From assembly GCA_002319875.1 (NCBI GenBank), contig DCFS01000156.1, positions 1-14,471 on the forward strand: a stretch of 14,471 bases of DNA, written 5' to 3'. The notes beneath the pieces are model-generated. The model ran no database searches. It was not told the DNA's origin and saw only the letters and a program-made list of their open reading frames with translations. Within the stretch, counting starts at the first letter, position 1; each line of letters starts with the position of its first letter. Positions 13,425-14,471 of the stretch are shown one piece after another. The translations under genes and the position numbers were made by a program. This DNA comes from Treponema sp. UBA1798 (GTDB lineage Bacteria; Spirochaetota; Spirochaetia; Treponematales; Treponemataceae).

Positions 13425-14471
13425 TTATGGCGATTCCGTGAGAACCGGAAGCCTGACTTTGACAGAGAACCCCTTTTCCACCGGCAGAATATCCAGTCCG
13501 TATTCTTTCCCATAGAGTAATCTGATACGTTCATTAATACTTAAAAGCCCTATATGAGAGGTATCAAGTTCTTTTTTTATTTTAAGCAGATCCTGGAGTT
13601 CATCGAATTTTTTTTCGGAAACCAGAACGCTGTCGTTGATGACGGTAATGATGAGTTTACCGGTGATTTTATAGGTTACCGCAATGTGTGTAAAGGGCAG
13701 GCCCTGATAGACGGAGTGAACAAAACAGTTCTCAACAAGAGGTTCGACGCAGAATTTCAAAATCTTCAGGTTGTCAATGGAATAATCATTCAGATCGATA
13801 TCAAGGTTGAAGTCGAACTTGTCCCGGTATCTGATCTTCTGCAGGCTGATGTAACTTCTCAAATATTTAACCTGCTTGCTCATTGAAATTTCTGCATTAT
13901 TATCACGCAGATCAAGCTGGAGTATGTATGCAAGGGCTTTGATACAGGCAAGAGCACTTGCACTGTCTTTTCCCTCAATTGCACAGACAATGCTGTCCAG
14001 CGTGTTGAAAAGAAGATGCGGACGCATCTTGCTTTGCAGTGCGTAGAATCTTGTTTCCGCCTGCAGCGCTGCCAGCTGCTGGTAATTTTTTGCCACTTTG
14101 AATGTGACCAGCAGGGTAAAAATAATTGCAATACTGCTGAGCATGGCGATAAAGAGGATGGCAAACCGGACCGTTGTCGTACTTCTGGCAATAAATCCTG
14201 CGGGTACGCAGACTGCAACGGACAGCCCTATGTCTGAGTCCCGCTGCATCATCCAGATTGTATTCTTTGTGGAAAATGTAAAGAGTTCCAGACTGTTGTC
14301 GTAGGAATTGAATTGCGGAAAAATATCATCCTGCTGGAGCGTATTGACGGTTTTTCTTTTGATGTTGTCAGTTGTCTCCAGCAGCAGTCCTTTATTATCA
14401 TAGATGTTGATAATTACGGGAAGTTCGTGGTTGAGCAGACTGGTTTTCTGAACGTTTCTCATATTCATCAG
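13425..14471 (-). CDS. YesM-type sensor histidine kinase, 5' end outside window, degenerate ATP lid motif
   Basis: The reading frame stays open to the window edge, so the N-terminus is missing; numbering here starts at the Met ending at 14468. Visible are the end of an extracellular sensor region, a membrane segment at about 100-123, a short helical linker without a clear HAMP, and the His_kinase block MRPHLLFNTLDS with phospho-acceptor His151. The ATPase domain keeps the N box LVENC (Asn247) and a G2-like IGLL (306-309). The G1 box that reads DNGRG in the other kinase is NDSVL here (278-282), in a gap-free alignment. It may therefore bind ATP poorly or depend on a partner. Its response regulator is not in the window and probably lies upstream. 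It may control the oxidoreductase genes that follow. Confidence 0.87.
   Translation of the reverse strand: MMNMRNVQKTSLLNHELPVIINIYDNKGLLLETTDNIKRKTVNTLQQDDIFPQFNSYDNSLELFTFSTKNTIWMMQRDSDIGLSVAVCVPAGFIARSTTTVRFAILFIAMLSSIAIIFTLLVTFKVAKNYQQLAALQAETRFYALQSKMRPHLLFNTLDSIVCAIEGKDSASALACIKALAYILQLDLRDNNAEISMSKQVKYLRSYISLQKIRYRDKFDFNLDIDLNDYSIDNLKILKFCVEPLVENCFVHSVYQGLPFTHIAVTYKITGKLIITVINDSVLVSEKKFDELQDLLKIKKELDTSHIGLLSINERIRLLYGKEYGLDILPVEKGFSVKVRLPVLTESP

Overview
The window looks like a carbohydrate-use region of a host- or plant-associated anaerobe. The best guess is a diderm bacterium such as a treponeme-like spirochaete. The reasons are a solute-binding protein with an ordinary Sec signal peptide and no lipobox cysteine, YesM/YesN-type two-component systems, a sulfatase of the cysteine type, moderate G+C with A/T-rich spacers, and interspersed palindromic repeats. 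No rRNA, tRNA or single-copy phylogenetic marker is present, so this assignment is an inference; a Gram-positive anaerobe or another diderm phylum is not excluded.

Layout. Bases 1-924 (minus) carry a secreted SGNH esterase like rhamnogalacturonan acetylesterase, cut by the window edge. A 415-base divergent spacer holds two perfect hairpins and a decayed repeat, followed by an aldo/keto reductase (1340-2167, plus). Next comes a plus-strand block, 2296-9602: YesM-type sensor kinase, short YesN-type response regulator, sugar-binding protein, two MalF/MalG-type permeases and a sulfatase without a signal peptide. A separate promoter with an 8-base direct repeat lies between the regulator and the binding protein. 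The opposite strand (14471-9827) carries a second YesM-type kinase (5' end outside the window) and three Gfo/Idh/MocA-family oxidoreductases. The two blocks converge at 9603-9826.

How the genes may work together. The kinase and regulator would sense an extracellular glycan fragment and switch on the transporter, which imports it. The cytoplasmic sulfatase would remove sulfate, and the three oxidoreductases (with or without the aldo/keto reductase) would carry out redox chemistry on the sugar or glycoside. The esterase next to a YesM/YesN and YesOPQ-like set recalls the Bacillus subtilis yes (rhamnogalacturonan) region, but the sulfatase points to a sulfated substrate. No transporter ATPase, glycoside hydrolase, polysaccharide lyase or sulfatase-maturing enzyme is in the window.

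The most unusual feature is a structured repeat family. Three full copies (9549-9660, 9661-9772, 11991-12095) share a three-helix palindrome, a conserved linker and a second hairpin. The stems are kept by compensatory changes while the sequence varies. Two half copies and one decayed copy lie in other spacers. One full copy supplies the last 17 codons and the stop of the sulfatase gene.
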